DNA of 8,058 nucleotides, from contig CAMAJQ010000022.1 in the NCBI GenBank assembly GCA_945835865.1, positions 1-8,058 on the forward strand, read 5' to 3'. The translations under genes were made by a program, and so were the position numbers. Below, piece after piece: positions 1-6,439 of this stretch. This DNA comes from an uncultured Clostridia bacterium. Its GTDB lineage: Bacteria > Bacillota > Clostridia > Christensenellales > Borkfalkiaceae. The notes under the pieces were generated by a model that was not told the DNA's origin, did no database searches, and saw nothing but the letters and a program-made list of their open reading frames with translations. Each line of letters opens with the position of its first letter. Position 1 is the stretch's first letter.

Positions 1-379
1 GGTTCAGGTCGAGCAGTTCCCTCCCCGCGGGATAGAGATAATAGGCGGCAAGAGGGCTTACTCTTTCGCCGACCTCCGCTTTGAGATCCGCTGCCGTTCC
101 TTCCGAGCGGAAGGTCAGGTTTTCCGATCGGACCGTCAGGATCTTTTCTCCGTCAAAACCGCAGGACGCCTCGCTTTCGAAGAGGACGAAGTCGTCCTTC
201 TTCAGAAGGACCGTCACGTCGGACGGGGAATCGTAATCGATTGCCGCCAGCGCTTCGGATACGGTCAGCGTCTCCGTTTCGTAACCCGTTCTCACCGAGT
301 ATTCGGGATCCGGCTTCGCGCAGGCAGTCGCCGTCATCGCCAGGCAGAGCGTTATCATGAAAAGATATTTCCGTTTCAT
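1..379 (-). CDS. Putative lipoprotein, N-terminal part (gene runs off left edge)
   Basis: An open frame reads leftward from ATG at 379 to the window edge: 126 codons with no stop, so the C-terminus is missing. The N-terminus is MKRKYLFMITLCLAMTATAC: a short basic region, a hydrophobic stretch, then Cys20 preceded by Ala-Thr-Ala. This looks like a type II (lipoprotein) signal peptide, although the lipobox has Ala rather than Leu at -3. The mature part is polar and acidic with alternating beta-like stretches; I recognise no domain. A good promoter (407-435) and a purine-rich GGGAGGAAAG lie upstream, but the spacing of about 15 nt from GGAGG to ATG is long. No in-frame start gives better spacing. 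It is transcribed separately from the birA operon, which terminates just upstream. Function is unknown; a surface-anchored lipoprotein is an inference from the signal peptide only. Confidence 0.7.
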   Translation of the reverse strand, partial: MKRKYLFMITLCLAMTATACAKPDPEYSVRTGYETETLTVSEALAAIDYDSPSDVTVLLKKDDFVLFESEASCGFDGEKILTVRSENLTFRSEGTAADLKAEVGERVSPLAAYYLYPAGRELLDLN

Positions 380-406
380 CGTATGCGTCTCTTTCCTCCC
401 GCATTC

Positions 407-435
407 ATCATAGCAGATTGCAAATCGTTTTTCAA
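407..435 (-). promoter_or_regulatory. Sigma-A-like promoter of the left-edge lipoprotein gene
   Basis: Read on the minus strand, a -35 box TTGAAA (430-435) and a -10 box TATGAT (407-412) are separated by exactly 17 bp. Both are one base from the consensus. Transcription would start near 400, leaving a leader of about 20 nt that contains GGGAGGAAAG before the ATG at 379. The promoter begins about 11 bp past the U-tract of the upstream operon's terminator, so this gene has its own transcription unit. Confidence 0.75.
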
Positions 436-446
436 GTTTTTTCCGC

Positions 447-491
447 AAAAAAAATCAACTGTCGGTTGAATTGCGGAATTCTACCGACAGT
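447..491 (-). terminator. Intrinsic terminator of the rqcH-yigZ-recX-birA operon
   Basis: A hairpin spans 458-491. Outer arms ACTGTCGGT and ACCGACAGT pair over 9 bp. One T-T mismatch follows, then inner arms GAATT and AATTC pair over 5 bp around a GCGG loop. Read leftward, the hairpin is followed by TGA and then eight T residues (447-454), the layout of a Rho-independent terminator. It lies about 65 nt beyond the birA stop. On the plus strand the hairpin is followed only by AGAGTCTTTTT, so it might also work weakly in that direction. Confidence 0.85.
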
Positions 492-556
492 AGAGTCTTT
501 TTAAAGGAGTGATATTTTTTGTTTCTGTTATTCTATAAGTCGTTTATCCGTCGTTT

Positions 557-1222
557 TTATCGGACAGAGACCTCTCCTGCCGAAAATACGCGGTTTCCGG
601 ACAGGATCAGCCGTCCGTCTTCGGTAAAACCCTCGCACACGCCCGAAACGGTCTCTTCTCCCCGGAGGACCCGTATCTCTTTTCCGAGGATGAAGGACTT
701 GCCGACGTATTCTTCCCGGGAAAAATCTCTCCCGAGTTGATAGAGCAAAGTGGCTGCGACGGTTTTCGGATCGTACGTTTTTCCCGTGAGAAGATTGACG
801 GACGTCGCGACGGAAGCGAGTTCGGCAGGGAGAGCGTTGTTGACGTTCAGCCCGATTCCGATGATCGACCTCGCGACTTCGTCGCCCTCGAAAACGTTTT
901 CGATGAGCATTCCGGAGATCTTTTTCCCGTCGGCAAAGACGTCGTTCGGCCACTTGATCCGGGCGTCCACCCCGAACGCCGCGAGGGTGTGCACGACGGC
1001 GAGAGAGGCGTTGACGACGATGCGGAAGCTCTCTTCCGCTTTACAGGGACGGATGCGGAGAAGGGAAAGGTAGACCCCGCCCTTTGCGCTCGAAAAGGAA
1101 CGACCCTTCGAGCCTCTCCCCCCCGTCTGCTCTTCGGCGACGGCGGCGACGTCCTCTTCCGGGTCCAGCGTTTTCAGAAAATCGTTGGTGGAAGGCAGAG
1201 TTTCAAACGCGTAAACTTTCAT
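557..1222 (-). CDS. birA: Biotin--[biotin carboxyl carrier protein] ligase, monofunctional
   Basis: A 221-aa cytoplasmic enzyme that activates biotin to biotinyl-5'-AMP and transfers it to the acceptor lysine of biotin carboxyl carrier proteins such as AccB. Family motifs visible: STND at 11-14, the adenylate-binding loop GRGSKGR at 35-41, KWPND at 90-94, the lysine region GKKISGMLIE at 99-108, and IGIGLNVN at 121-128. The small C-terminal domain starts near 178 (LGKEIRVLRG). The N-terminal winged-helix present in bifunctional BirA repressors is absent, so it should not act as a biotin repressor. The start is Met at 1222, not the upstream in-frame Met at 1318, because AGGAGG at 1230-1235 is 7 nt away, the upstream extension lies inside recX, and homology begins at MKVYAFETLPSTN. 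Its ATG overlaps the recX stop by 4 bp (ATGA). It is the last gene of the operon. The identification is firm. Confidence 0.95.
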   Translation of the reverse strand: MKVYAFETLPSTNDFLKTLDPEEDVAAVAEEQTGGRGSKGRSFSSAKGGVYLSLLRIRPCKAEESFRIVVNASLAVVHTLAAFGVDARIKWPNDVFADGKKISGMLIENVFEGDEVARSIIGIGLNVNNALPAELASVATSVNLLTGKTYDPKTVAATLLYQLGRDFSREEYVGKSFILGKEIRVLRGEETVSGVCEGFTEDGRLILSGNRVFSAGEVSVR

Positions 1223-1848
1223 AAATCGTCCTCCTCGTTGCCGTCCGAACGGTATTTTTCGCTCGCGGTTTTCGCCGTTTCGTAATCGAACCCTTTGGAA
1301 ATCAGATAGCGGTAGCATTTCCCCGCGGTTTCCCTCGTATGTTCCTTACCGCGCATGTATTTCTCTGCAACGCGAGCCGCGTTTTCCGATTCGTCTCCGA
1401 GAGAGGCGAGGGCGTTTTCCGCGTCCTCTTCGGAAACGCCTTTATACGACAGTTCCATTTTCAGCAGGCGTTTTCCTTTGTTGGCGGAGTACGCCGCGAC
1501 GTAATCTTCGGCGTATTCGGCGTCGGAAAGGAAACGGTAGTCCTTCAGCTTTTCGATCACGGCGGAAACGGTCGAGGGAAGATATCCCTTGCCGTTCAGA
1601 TAGTTGCAGATCTGTTTTTCCGTCTTTTTGCTGCGGGAGATAAAGCCGAGGGCTTTGTCGAACGCACGGCTGATCTCCGATTCTCTCTGGATCTCGCCGA
1701 GGCGTTCTTCTTCGACCGCGTCCCCGATCTTCAGGCGGTGTTTCACGACCGTTTCGAGTTCCAGCCCGCAGAAAAACAGATTGTCGAGATAGACGTTGCA
1801 CCGCGTTTTGTTTTTGACCTGTGGTTTGATATCGGTGATCTTCTTCAT
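1219..1848 (-). CDS. recX: RecX family regulatory protein (RecA modulator)
   Basis: A 209-aa protein of the RecX family. These small all-helical proteins bind the RecA filament groove and limit or adjust RecA in recombination and SOS induction. After an N-terminal beta-rich segment (1-50) there are three three-helix repeats, at roughly 58-104, 105-152 and 155-202. Typical RecX pieces visible are KALGFISRSKKTEKQICNYL (65-84), LKDYRFLSDAEYAEDYV (101-117) and KGKRLLKMELSYKGVSEED (124-142). The length fits the longer Gram-positive RecX type. The start ATG lies 1 nt after the yigZ TGA (TGAAATG). I see no convincing Shine-Dalgarno before it, so translation probably depends on ribosomes terminating on yigZ. 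Its 3' end overlaps birA by 4 bp. recA is not nearby, so it is regulated with this operon rather than with recA. Confidence 0.9.
   Translation of the reverse strand: MKKITDIKPQVKNKTRCNVYLDNLFFCGLELETVVKHRLKIGDAVEEERLGEIQRESEISRAFDKALGFISRSKKTEKQICNYLNGKGYLPSTVSAVIEKLKDYRFLSDAEYAEDYVAAYSANKGKRLLKMELSYKGVSEEDAENALASLGDESENAARVAEKYMRGKEHTRETAGKCYRYLISKGFDYETAKTASEKYRSDGNEEDDL
1230..1235 (-). promoter_or_regulatory. Ribosome binding site fixing the birA start
   Basis: AGGAGG on the minus strand, 7 nt upstream of the ATG at 1222. It lies inside the last codons of recX. It supports the short birA start and, with the ATGA overlap, suggests that birA is translated by coupling to recX. Confidence 0.75.
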
Positions 1849-1849
1849 T

Positions 1850-2470
1850 TCAATATACCGCGTAATCTTCTTTTAATCGGCTTATCGGTAGTTTTCCTGC
1901 AAAATAATCGACGAGTTCCGCCTCGAAACGGTCCGCCTCGGAACGGGGCACGGCAAGACGGAGGACGATTTCCTCGCCGAAATCGGAGGAAAGCACCGCG
2001 TGCTTATATTGCTCCTTTTTTTTCAGGAAGGAAGAGTATTTGTCGTAGGAGAGGGTGACGGAAAAGAGGACGGAAGGAACGTGTTCTTCTTTCTCGCATA
2101 AGGACAGGACGTCGGCGGTTGCGCCCGAATAGGCGCGGACGAGTCCGCCCGCTCCGAGTTTTACCCCGCCGAAATACCGCGTGACGACGACCGTCGTATC
2201 GCACAGACCTTTCGCTTTGATGACTTCGAGAATGGGAAGTCCCGCCGTGCCTTGCGGTTCTCCGTCGTCCGAATAGCGGGCGATCTTTCCCTGTTCGGCG
2301 ACGAAGGCGTAACAGTTATGCGTGGCGAAGGGGTGTTCTTTTTTTACCGATTCGAGAAATTCCCGCGCTTCCTCTTCCGTCTCCGTTTTTTTGCAGGCGG
2401 ACAGAAAGCGGGAGCGTTCGATGACCTTTTCGCACCGTGTTTCTCCTTTGACGCAGGTATATCCGTTCAC
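1850..2470 (-). CDS. yigZ: YigZ/IMPACT family protein
   Basis: A 206-aa protein with an N-terminal IMPACT (UPF0029) domain at about 15-125 and a C-terminal DUF1949-type ferredoxin-like domain at about 135-203. The family signature is plain: ATHNCYAFV (49-57), RYSDDGEPQGTAGLPIL (65-81), then DTTVVVTRYFGGVKLGAGGL (91-110). The biochemical role of bacterial YigZ is not settled; eukaryotic IMPACT binds GCN1 and restrains the GCN2 kinase, suggesting a link to translation. The chosen start is a GTG at 2470: it overlaps the rqcH stop as GTGA and has a near-perfect AAGGAGGT (2477-2484) 6 nt upstream. An in-frame ATG at 2536 would add 22 residues that lie within the rqcH C-terminus and do not look like the family. 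The gene ends 1 nt before recX. Being coupled to a ribosome-rescue gene fits a translation-related role, but that is inference. Confidence 0.92.
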   Translation of the reverse strand: MNGYTCVKGETRCEKVIERSRFLSACKKTETEEEAREFLESVKKEHPFATHNCYAFVAEQGKIARYSDDGEPQGTAGLPILEVIKAKGLCDTTVVVTRYFGGVKLGAGGLVRAYSGATADVLSLCEKEEHVPSVLFSVTLSYDKYSSFLKKKEQYKHAVLSSDFGEEIVLRLAVPRSEADRFEAELVDYFAGKLPISRLKEDYAVY

Positions 2471-4176
2471 GGGCGGACCTCCTTCGGCTGTTCCCGCTCG
2501 GCGAATTCCTCGTGTGCGCACGGCGTGACGAAGCACGTCTTATAGTCGGTATAGATCACGCTGCCCGGTTTTGCCTGCGGGGGCTTTCTGACGTATTTCT
2601 TCTGCGTGTAGTCGACGGGAACTTTCGTGCCTTCCCGGGCGTCGCTGTAATAGGCGCAGATCTCCGCCGCCGCGGCGATCACGCGGTCGGGAATTTTTTC
2701 TCCTTTGGTCTCGACGATGACGTGCGCGGAATGATAGTCTTTGGTGTGCAGCCAGAGGTCGTCTTTGAAAGCCCGACCCGTCAGCCTGTCGTTCTGTACG
2801 TTGTTCTTGCCGCAGCGGACGAGATATCCGTCGACGCGGAAAACGCGGTAAGGGCTTTCCGCCGTCTCTTTTTTGCGGAATTTCGGGGCGGGCAGAATAC
2901 CCGAGGAGACGAGTTCTTCTTCCACGTCCCTGAAATCGGCGGTCTCCGTCGCCTGCGAGATCTCCAGAAGCACGCTCTTCAGATAGGCGAGTTCCTTTTC
3001 CGTCTGCTCTTTCTGCGGGAGGAGGATCTCGAGCGTCCTTTTTTCTTTTGCGTATTTTTTGAAATATCTCTGCGCGTTGGCGTTGGGGGAAAGGTTTTTG
3101 TCGAGGGCGATTTTTACGGGTTTATAATCGTCGTAATAGTTTTCCAGCGTCACTTCCGTCTCTCCTTTGCCGACGCGGTAGAGGTTTGCGGTGAGCAGTT
3201 CGCCCTTGAGCCGCAGGGTCTCGCATTCGGAGGCGGCGAGGATCTTCTCCGTCTCGCCCTGCAGTTTTTTGGTCTGCTTTTTGACGAGCCCGTTGATCTT
3301 CCCGAGAAGGGAAGTGCGGCGGAAGACGAATTCCTTCTCTCTTTCCTTTTCGTCGAAAAACGCCTGCTCGCCTTCCGGCAAGGAGGGGAATACTCTTTTT
3401 ACGCCCGTCAGGGTTTTGTAATCGGTGACGTAAAAGTCCCGCTGTTTCCCTTCTCCCGTCACGTTCGGCAGAAGTTCCGGCGTGAGGAGAAAGGTTTTCG
3501 CGATCTCGTATTTTTGTTCCGCCGTCTTGTTTTCGCCGATGCGGAAGGCGAGTTCCGCCGCCGTCGGAAAGGAAAGCCCCTTGACGTTTTCAAAGAGGAA
3601 CCGTGCGAGGTCGCTCCCTTCCGGATAGGCGTTTAATCGGCTTATCAAATCTTCTTTATTGAAAATATCCGCCTTGTCCTGCGCCTTGGGCAAACGGTAT
3701 TCCGCCCCTGCGAGAGTGACTCTCGACGTCGCGACGTCGAGCGGGGCGTTTTTCAGGCACCCGAGGATCTTTCCGTCTTCGGTCAGAATGAGGTTGGAAT
3801 ATTTTCCCATGATTTCGTGGTAGAGGATTTTTTTCACCTTTTCGCGAAAATCGTTTCTTCCCGAGAAGGTCAGTTTCGCGATCCGCTCGAATCCGACGAG
3901 TTCGATCGATTCGAGCACGCTTCCGAGCAGGTGTTTGCGGAGCAGCATACAAAAGCCCGGCGCCGTTTTCGGGTTGGGCTTTTCGTTTTCGGTAAAGGAG
4001 ATCCTGCAGTTCTCCGCGTTCGAGGACAGAACGAGGACCTTTGCGCCGGCCGAGGAATAGGTGAGCAGGTATACGTCGTCGCGGTCGGGTTGCGAAACGC
4101 GGTTGATCTTTGCGCCGGCGAGCACGCGGTTGAGTTCGCCGATTTCCGAATATAAGGTGAATGCGTCCTGTGGCAT
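2467..4176 (-). CDS. rqcH: NFACT protein RqcH: Ala-tailing factor of ribosome-associated quality control
   Basis: A 569-aa NFACT-family protein, often labelled fibronectin-binding protein FbpA/YloA in older annotation. RqcH binds 50S subunits obstructed by peptidyl-tRNA, recruits tRNA-Ala and extends the stalled chain with a C-terminal alanine tail that serves as a degron. Domain order: NFACT-N at about 1-170 with PGFCMLLRKHL (73-83) and EIMGKYSNLIL (121-131); a helix-hairpin-helix region at about 170-270; a long helical coiled-coil pair at about 275-425; NFACT-R (DUF814) at about 440-555 with NDRLTGRAFKDDLWLHTKD (462-480), SAHVIVETKGE (483-493) and VDYTQKKYVRKPPQAKPG (521-538). Asp4 is kept. 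The Asp-Arg pair known as D97/R98 in the B. subtilis protein is Glu97-Arg98 here. The start at 4176 has GGAG 5 nt upstream. It is the first gene of the minus-strand operon, overlaps yigZ by 4 bp, and is divergent from tig. Confidence 0.95.
   Translation of the reverse strand: MPQDAFTLYSEIGELNRVLAGAKINRVSQPDRDDVYLLTYSSAGAKVLVLSSNAENCRISFTENEKPNPKTAPGFCMLLRKHLLGSVLESIELVGFERIAKLTFSGRNDFREKVKKILYHEIMGKYSNLILTEDGKILGCLKNAPLDVATSRVTLAGAEYRLPKAQDKADIFNKEDLISRLNAYPEGSDLARFLFENVKGLSFPTAAELAFRIGENKTAEQKYEIAKTFLLTPELLPNVTGEGKQRDFYVTDYKTLTGVKRVFPSLPEGEQAFFDEKEREKEFVFRRTSLLGKINGLVKKQTKKLQGETEKILAASECETLRLKGELLTANLYRVGKGETEVTLENYYDDYKPVKIALDKNLSPNANAQRYFKKYAKEKRTLEILLPQKEQTEKELAYLKSVLLEISQATETADFRDVEEELVSSGILPAPKFRKKETAESPYRVFRVDGYLVRCGKNNVQNDRLTGRAFKDDLWLHTKDYHSAHVIVETKGEKIPDRVIAAAAEICAYYSDAREGTKVPVDYTQKKYVRKPPQAKPGSVIYTDYKTCFVTPCAHEEFAEREQPKEVRP
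2477..2484 (-). promoter_or_regulatory. Ribosome binding site fixing the GTG start of yigZ
   Basis: AAGGAGGT on the minus strand, 6 nt before the GTG at 2470 and within the last codons of rqcH. It is the strongest Shine-Dalgarno in the operon and decides for the GTG start over the upstream ATG at 2536. Confidence 0.8.
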
Positions 4177-4191
4177 GGCTGCTCCGACGGG

Positions 4192-4230
4192 CTTTTCCCC
4201 CGTAAAACCGCCGCTTTGCGCGGGGAAAAG
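4192..4230 (-). promoter_or_regulatory. Leader hairpin in the rqcH 5' untranslated region
   Basis: Read leftward, CTTTTCCCC (4222-4230) can pair perfectly with GGGGAAAAG (4192-4200), a 9-bp stem. The 21-nt apical part holds a small inner pairing CGC/GCG (4212-4214 with 4218-4220). It lies in the predicted leader of about 80 nt, ending 6 nt before the GGAG ribosome binding site. No U-tract follows, so it is not a terminator. I match no known riboswitch class. It could stabilise the message or adjust translation of rqcH; that is inference. Confidence 0.45.
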
Positions 4231-4265
4231 GGAATTTTGTCCGTTTTGGTGAAAGTTATAAGGTA

Positions 4266-4294
4266 ATTATATACAAAAAATCGGAAAAAGTAAA
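4266..4294 (-). promoter_or_regulatory. Promoter of the rqcH-yigZ-recX-birA operon
   Basis: On the minus strand, a consensus -10 TATAAT (4266-4271) lies 17 bp downstream of a weaker -35 TTTACT (4289-4294; four of six consensus bases). Transcription would begin near 4259 and produce a leader of about 80 nt. It is back to back with the tig promoter; the two -10 boxes are about 64 bp apart. Confidence 0.65.
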
Positions 4295-4312
4295 ATTTAT
4301 GAGCGTAAAAAA

Positions 4313-4341
4313 TTGCAAATTCCTTTTAAATATGATAAAAT
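4313..4341 (+). promoter_or_regulatory. Promoter of tig
   Basis: A -35 TTGCAA (4313-4318) and a -10 TAAAAT (4336-4341) are separated by exactly 17 bp. The start point should be near 4348, giving a leader of about 27 nt that contains AGGAG (4363-4367) 7 nt before the tig ATG. I see no tandem GGTCAAA-type CtsR heptads or CIRCE element here, so no direct sign of heat-shock repressor control. Confidence 0.7.
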
Positions 4342-4374
4342 AGCATGTGACAAACAAAACGCAGGAGTGTTTTT

Positions 4375-5661
4375 ATGGAATACAAGTTTGAAAAAGGCGA
4401 AAAAAGCACGGTAAAAGTGACGATCGCTCTCAACGCTACGGAATGGAACGACGCGCAGGATAAAGCGTACGCGAGAACGAAAGGGAAATATTCTCTTCCG
4501 GGCTTCCGCAAAGGGCACGTTCCCAAGCACCTTCTCGAACAGACTTACGGCAAAGGCATTTTCTACGAAGACGCCATCAACGACGCTTTCTCGCAGTATT
4601 ATTACGATATTCTCGAAAAAGAACCGACCATCGAACCCGTAGACAGACCGGACGTATCGATCGATAAGATCGACGATAAGGGATTGACGATGACGGCTAC
4701 CGTCCCCGTGAAGCCCGAGGTGAAGATCGGCGCGTATAAGGGAATAAAGATTGAAAAAGTTGAGTATAATGTTAAAGACGAAGACGTGGACGGCGAAGTC
4801 GAAAGGTTGCTGAAACAGCACGCGACCGACGTTTCCGTCACGGACAGACCCGCCCGGAACGGCGACGAGACGGTCATCGATTACAGCGGTTCGGTCGACG
4901 GTAAGAAATTCGACGGCGGCACGGCGGAAAAGCAGAACCTCACCCTGGGCAGCGGGGCGTTCATTCCCGGCTTCGAAGAACAGGTGGAAGGAATGTCCGT
5001 CGGCGAGACCAAGGATATCAACGTGAAGTTCCCCGACGATTACGGCGCGGCGGAACTGAAAGGGAAAGACGCCGTCTTCACCGTCACCCTTCACGAGATC
5101 AGAGAGAAGAAACTTCCCGAACTGACCGACGAGTTCGTCAAGGAGAAGACGGGAAGCGAAACGGTGGAAGCGTATAAGGCTTCCGTTCGCGAAAGACTGA
5201 CCAAAAACAACGAACAGAGAGCGGAGAGAGAGACCGAAGACAAAATCGTGAAGGCGATCGCCGATACGACGGAAGTCGAGATCCCCGACGCCCTCGTGGA
5301 AAAACAGGTCGACAGCATGGTGCAGGATATGTCCTACCGCATGATGTATCAGGGGCTGAAGATGGAAGACTATCTCAAATACACCAACCAGACGATGGAA
5401 TCGTATCGGGAAGGCTTTAAGGAAAAGGCTGCCGAACAGGTGAAGACGCAGCTGATCATCGACAGGATTATCACCGACGAAAAACTCGAAGCGACGGAAG
5501 AGGAGATCGAAGCCAAAATCGCCGAACAGGCGGCGGCTGCCAAAAAGGAAGTCGAGGAATATAAAAAGACCGTCAACGACCGTCAGAGAAGTTATATCGA
5601 AAACGGCATCGTGATCGACAAACTGTTCCGTTTCCTGAAGGAAAACAACGAAATCGCGTAA
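4375..5661 (+). CDS. tig: Trigger factor, ribosome-associated chaperone and peptidyl-prolyl isomerase
   Basis: A 428-aa trigger factor, which docks beside the exit tunnel of the ribosome and shields emerging chains. The N-terminal ribosome-binding domain (about 1-115) carries the signature loop GFRKGHVP at 43-50 and a following YEDAINDAF segment (64-72). An FKBP-type PPIase domain spans about 160-245: NGDETVIDYSGSVDGKKFDG (162-181), then GAFIPGFEEQVEGMSVGE (194-211) and KGKDAVFTVTLHEIREKKLP (229-248). The rest (about 250-428) is the helical C-terminal chaperone body with charged arms. Length matches the family. Start: ATG with AGGAG 7 nt upstream and no competing in-frame start. It is first of the tig-clpP-clpX series and divergent from rqcH. 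Whether clpPX is read from the tig promoter is uncertain because of the structured spacer that follows. Confidence 0.97.
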   Translation: MEYKFEKGEKSTVKVTIALNATEWNDAQDKAYARTKGKYSLPGFRKGHVPKHLLEQTYGKGIFYEDAINDAFSQYYYDILEKEPTIEPVDRPDVSIDKIDDKGLTMTATVPVKPEVKIGAYKGIKIEKVEYNVKDEDVDGEVERLLKQHATDVSVTDRPARNGDETVIDYSGSVDGKKFDGGTAEKQNLTLGSGAFIPGFEEQVEGMSVGETKDINVKFPDDYGAAELKGKDAVFTVTLHEIREKKLPELTDEFVKEKTGSETVEAYKASVRERLTKNNEQRAERETEDKIVKAIADTTEVEIPDALVEKQVDSMVQDMSYRMMYQGLKMEDYLKYTNQTMESYREGFKEKAAEQVKTQLIIDRIITDEKLEATEEEIEAKIAEQAAAAKKEVEEYKKTVNDRQRSYIENGIVIDKLFRFLKENNEIA

Positions 5662-5687
5662 CAAACAAGCGAATAACCCTCCGCTGC

Positions 5688-5758
5688 CCCCGCGAAATAT
5701 CCTTCCGCGGGGCGTTGCATCTGTCAACGGTTTTCCTTTTGGAAGGAAAACGGGTTTT
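5688..5758 (+). terminator. Three consecutive hairpins between tig and clpP; possible weak terminator or processing element
   Basis: Three hairpins abut with no unpaired base between them. Hairpin 1 (5688-5712): CCCCGCG/CGCGGGG, 7 bp, 11-nt loop. Hairpin 2 (5713-5729): CGTTG/CAACG, 5 bp, 7-nt loop. Hairpin 3 (5730-5751): GTTTTCCTT/AAGGAAAAC, 9 bp, TTGG loop. Only GGG and four T residues follow, so as an intrinsic terminator this is weak. It may partly terminate tig transcription, protect its 3' end, or set the tig:clpP ratio. The 80 nt from there to clpP show no convincing -35/-10 pair, which favours at least some readthrough from tig. Confidence 0.45.
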
Positions 5759-5831
5759 ATCGGCTCCCGTGCGGCGGATCGGGTGGCTTTACGGAAAAGA
5801 AAACAGACAAAAACTATAAGGAGGCGCAGGT

Positions 5832-6431
5832 ATGGCACTCATTCCCATGGTCGTGGAGCAGACGGACAGAGGAGAACGCTCTTACGATATTTATTCCAAA
5901 TTATTGGAAGAAAGGATCATATTTATCACGGGCGAGATCGAGGACGGCATGGCAAACACCGTCGTTGCCCAACTTTTATACCTCGAAGCCAAGGATTCCG
6001 CTAAGGATATCGACATCTATATCAACAGCCCGGGCGGCAGCGTGACGGCGGGGCTCGCCATATACGATACGATGAATTTCATCAAATGCGACGTCAAGAC
6101 CATCTGCGTGGGAATGGCTGCAAGCATGGCGGCGTTTCTTCTTTCCAGCGGCGCGAAGGGCAAACGTTTCGCCCTGCCCTCGAGCGAGATCATGATCCAT
6201 CAGCCTCTCGGCGGAGCGCAGGGACAGGCGAGCGACATCAAGATTCAGGCGGAACACATTCTTAAACTGAAGAAAAAACTCAACACCGTACTCGCGGCGA
6301 ATACGGGCAAACCGATCGAGGTGATCGAGAAGGATACCGACAGGGACAATTATCTTTCCGCCGAGGAAGCGCTCAGGTACGGGCTGATCGACAAAATTTT
6401 CTATAACCGTTCCAACGGAGACAAGGAGTAA
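5832..6431 (+). CDS. clpP: ATP-dependent Clp protease proteolytic subunit
   Basis: A 199-aa serine protease (family S14) that forms the tetradecameric chamber degrading substrates unfolded and threaded by ClpX or other Clp ATPases. The catalytic triad is visible: Ser98 in [11 protein letters not shown] (94-104), His123 in [14 protein letters not shown] (119-132) and Asp172 in [12 protein letters not shown] (169-180). The oligomerisation and substrate region [18 protein letters not shown] (64-81) is standard. A short N-terminal propeptide may be removed, as in other ClpPs. Start: ATG with AAGGAGG (5818-5824) 7 nt upstream. It lies 170 bp after tig and 8 bp before clpX. No CtsR-type operator is seen upstream, unlike many Bacillus clpP genes. 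The single copy in the window looks fully functional. Confidence 0.98.
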   Translation: MALIPMVVEQTDRGERSYDIYSKLLEERIIFITGEIEDGMANTVVAQLLYLEAKDSAKDIDIYINSPGGSVTAGLAIYDTMNFIKCDVKTICVGMAASMAAFLLSSGAKGKRFALPSSEIMIHQPLGGAQGQASDIKIQAEHILKLKKKLNTVLAANTGKPIEVIEKDTDRDNYLSAEEALRYGLIDKIFYNRSNGDKE

Positions 6432-6439
6432 AAACGTAA

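Noticed and set aside
519..740. Plus-strand ORF starting with TTG, preceded by AAAGGAGT
   Set aside because: The ribosome binding site spacing is acceptable, but most of the frame is antisense to the birA 3' end. There is no good promoter, and the product is Arg/Ser/Pro-rich without features. Chance is the simpler explanation.
1223..1318. Longer birA with an extra 32 N-terminal residues that might be a DNA-binding domain
   Set aside because: The extra residues are the recX 3' end in another frame, are too short for a winged helix, and a better start with AGGAGG exists at 1222.
2471..2536. Longer yigZ beginning at the ATG at 2536
   Set aside because: The added 22 residues overlap rqcH coding sequence and do not resemble the family. 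The GTG at 2470 has an ideal ribosome binding site and a GTGA overlap.
2512..3636. Plus-strand open frame of 374 codons over rqcH
   Set aside because: Antisense shadow of rqcH; the composition is rich in Phe, Val and Arg without motifs, and it has no plausible start signals.
4231..4374. Search for CtsR heptads or a CIRCE element upstream of tig and clpP
   Set aside because: No tandem GGTCAAA-type repeats or CIRCE-type inverted repeat were found there or in 5662-5831.
4297..5838. Very long open frame on the minus strand covering all of tig (513 codons)
   Set aside because: It lies exactly antisense to a complete, motif-confirmed trigger factor. Its product is a low-complexity Phe/Leu/Val/His/Arg mixture typical of the reverse of a charged protein, and no promoter or ribosome binding site fits.
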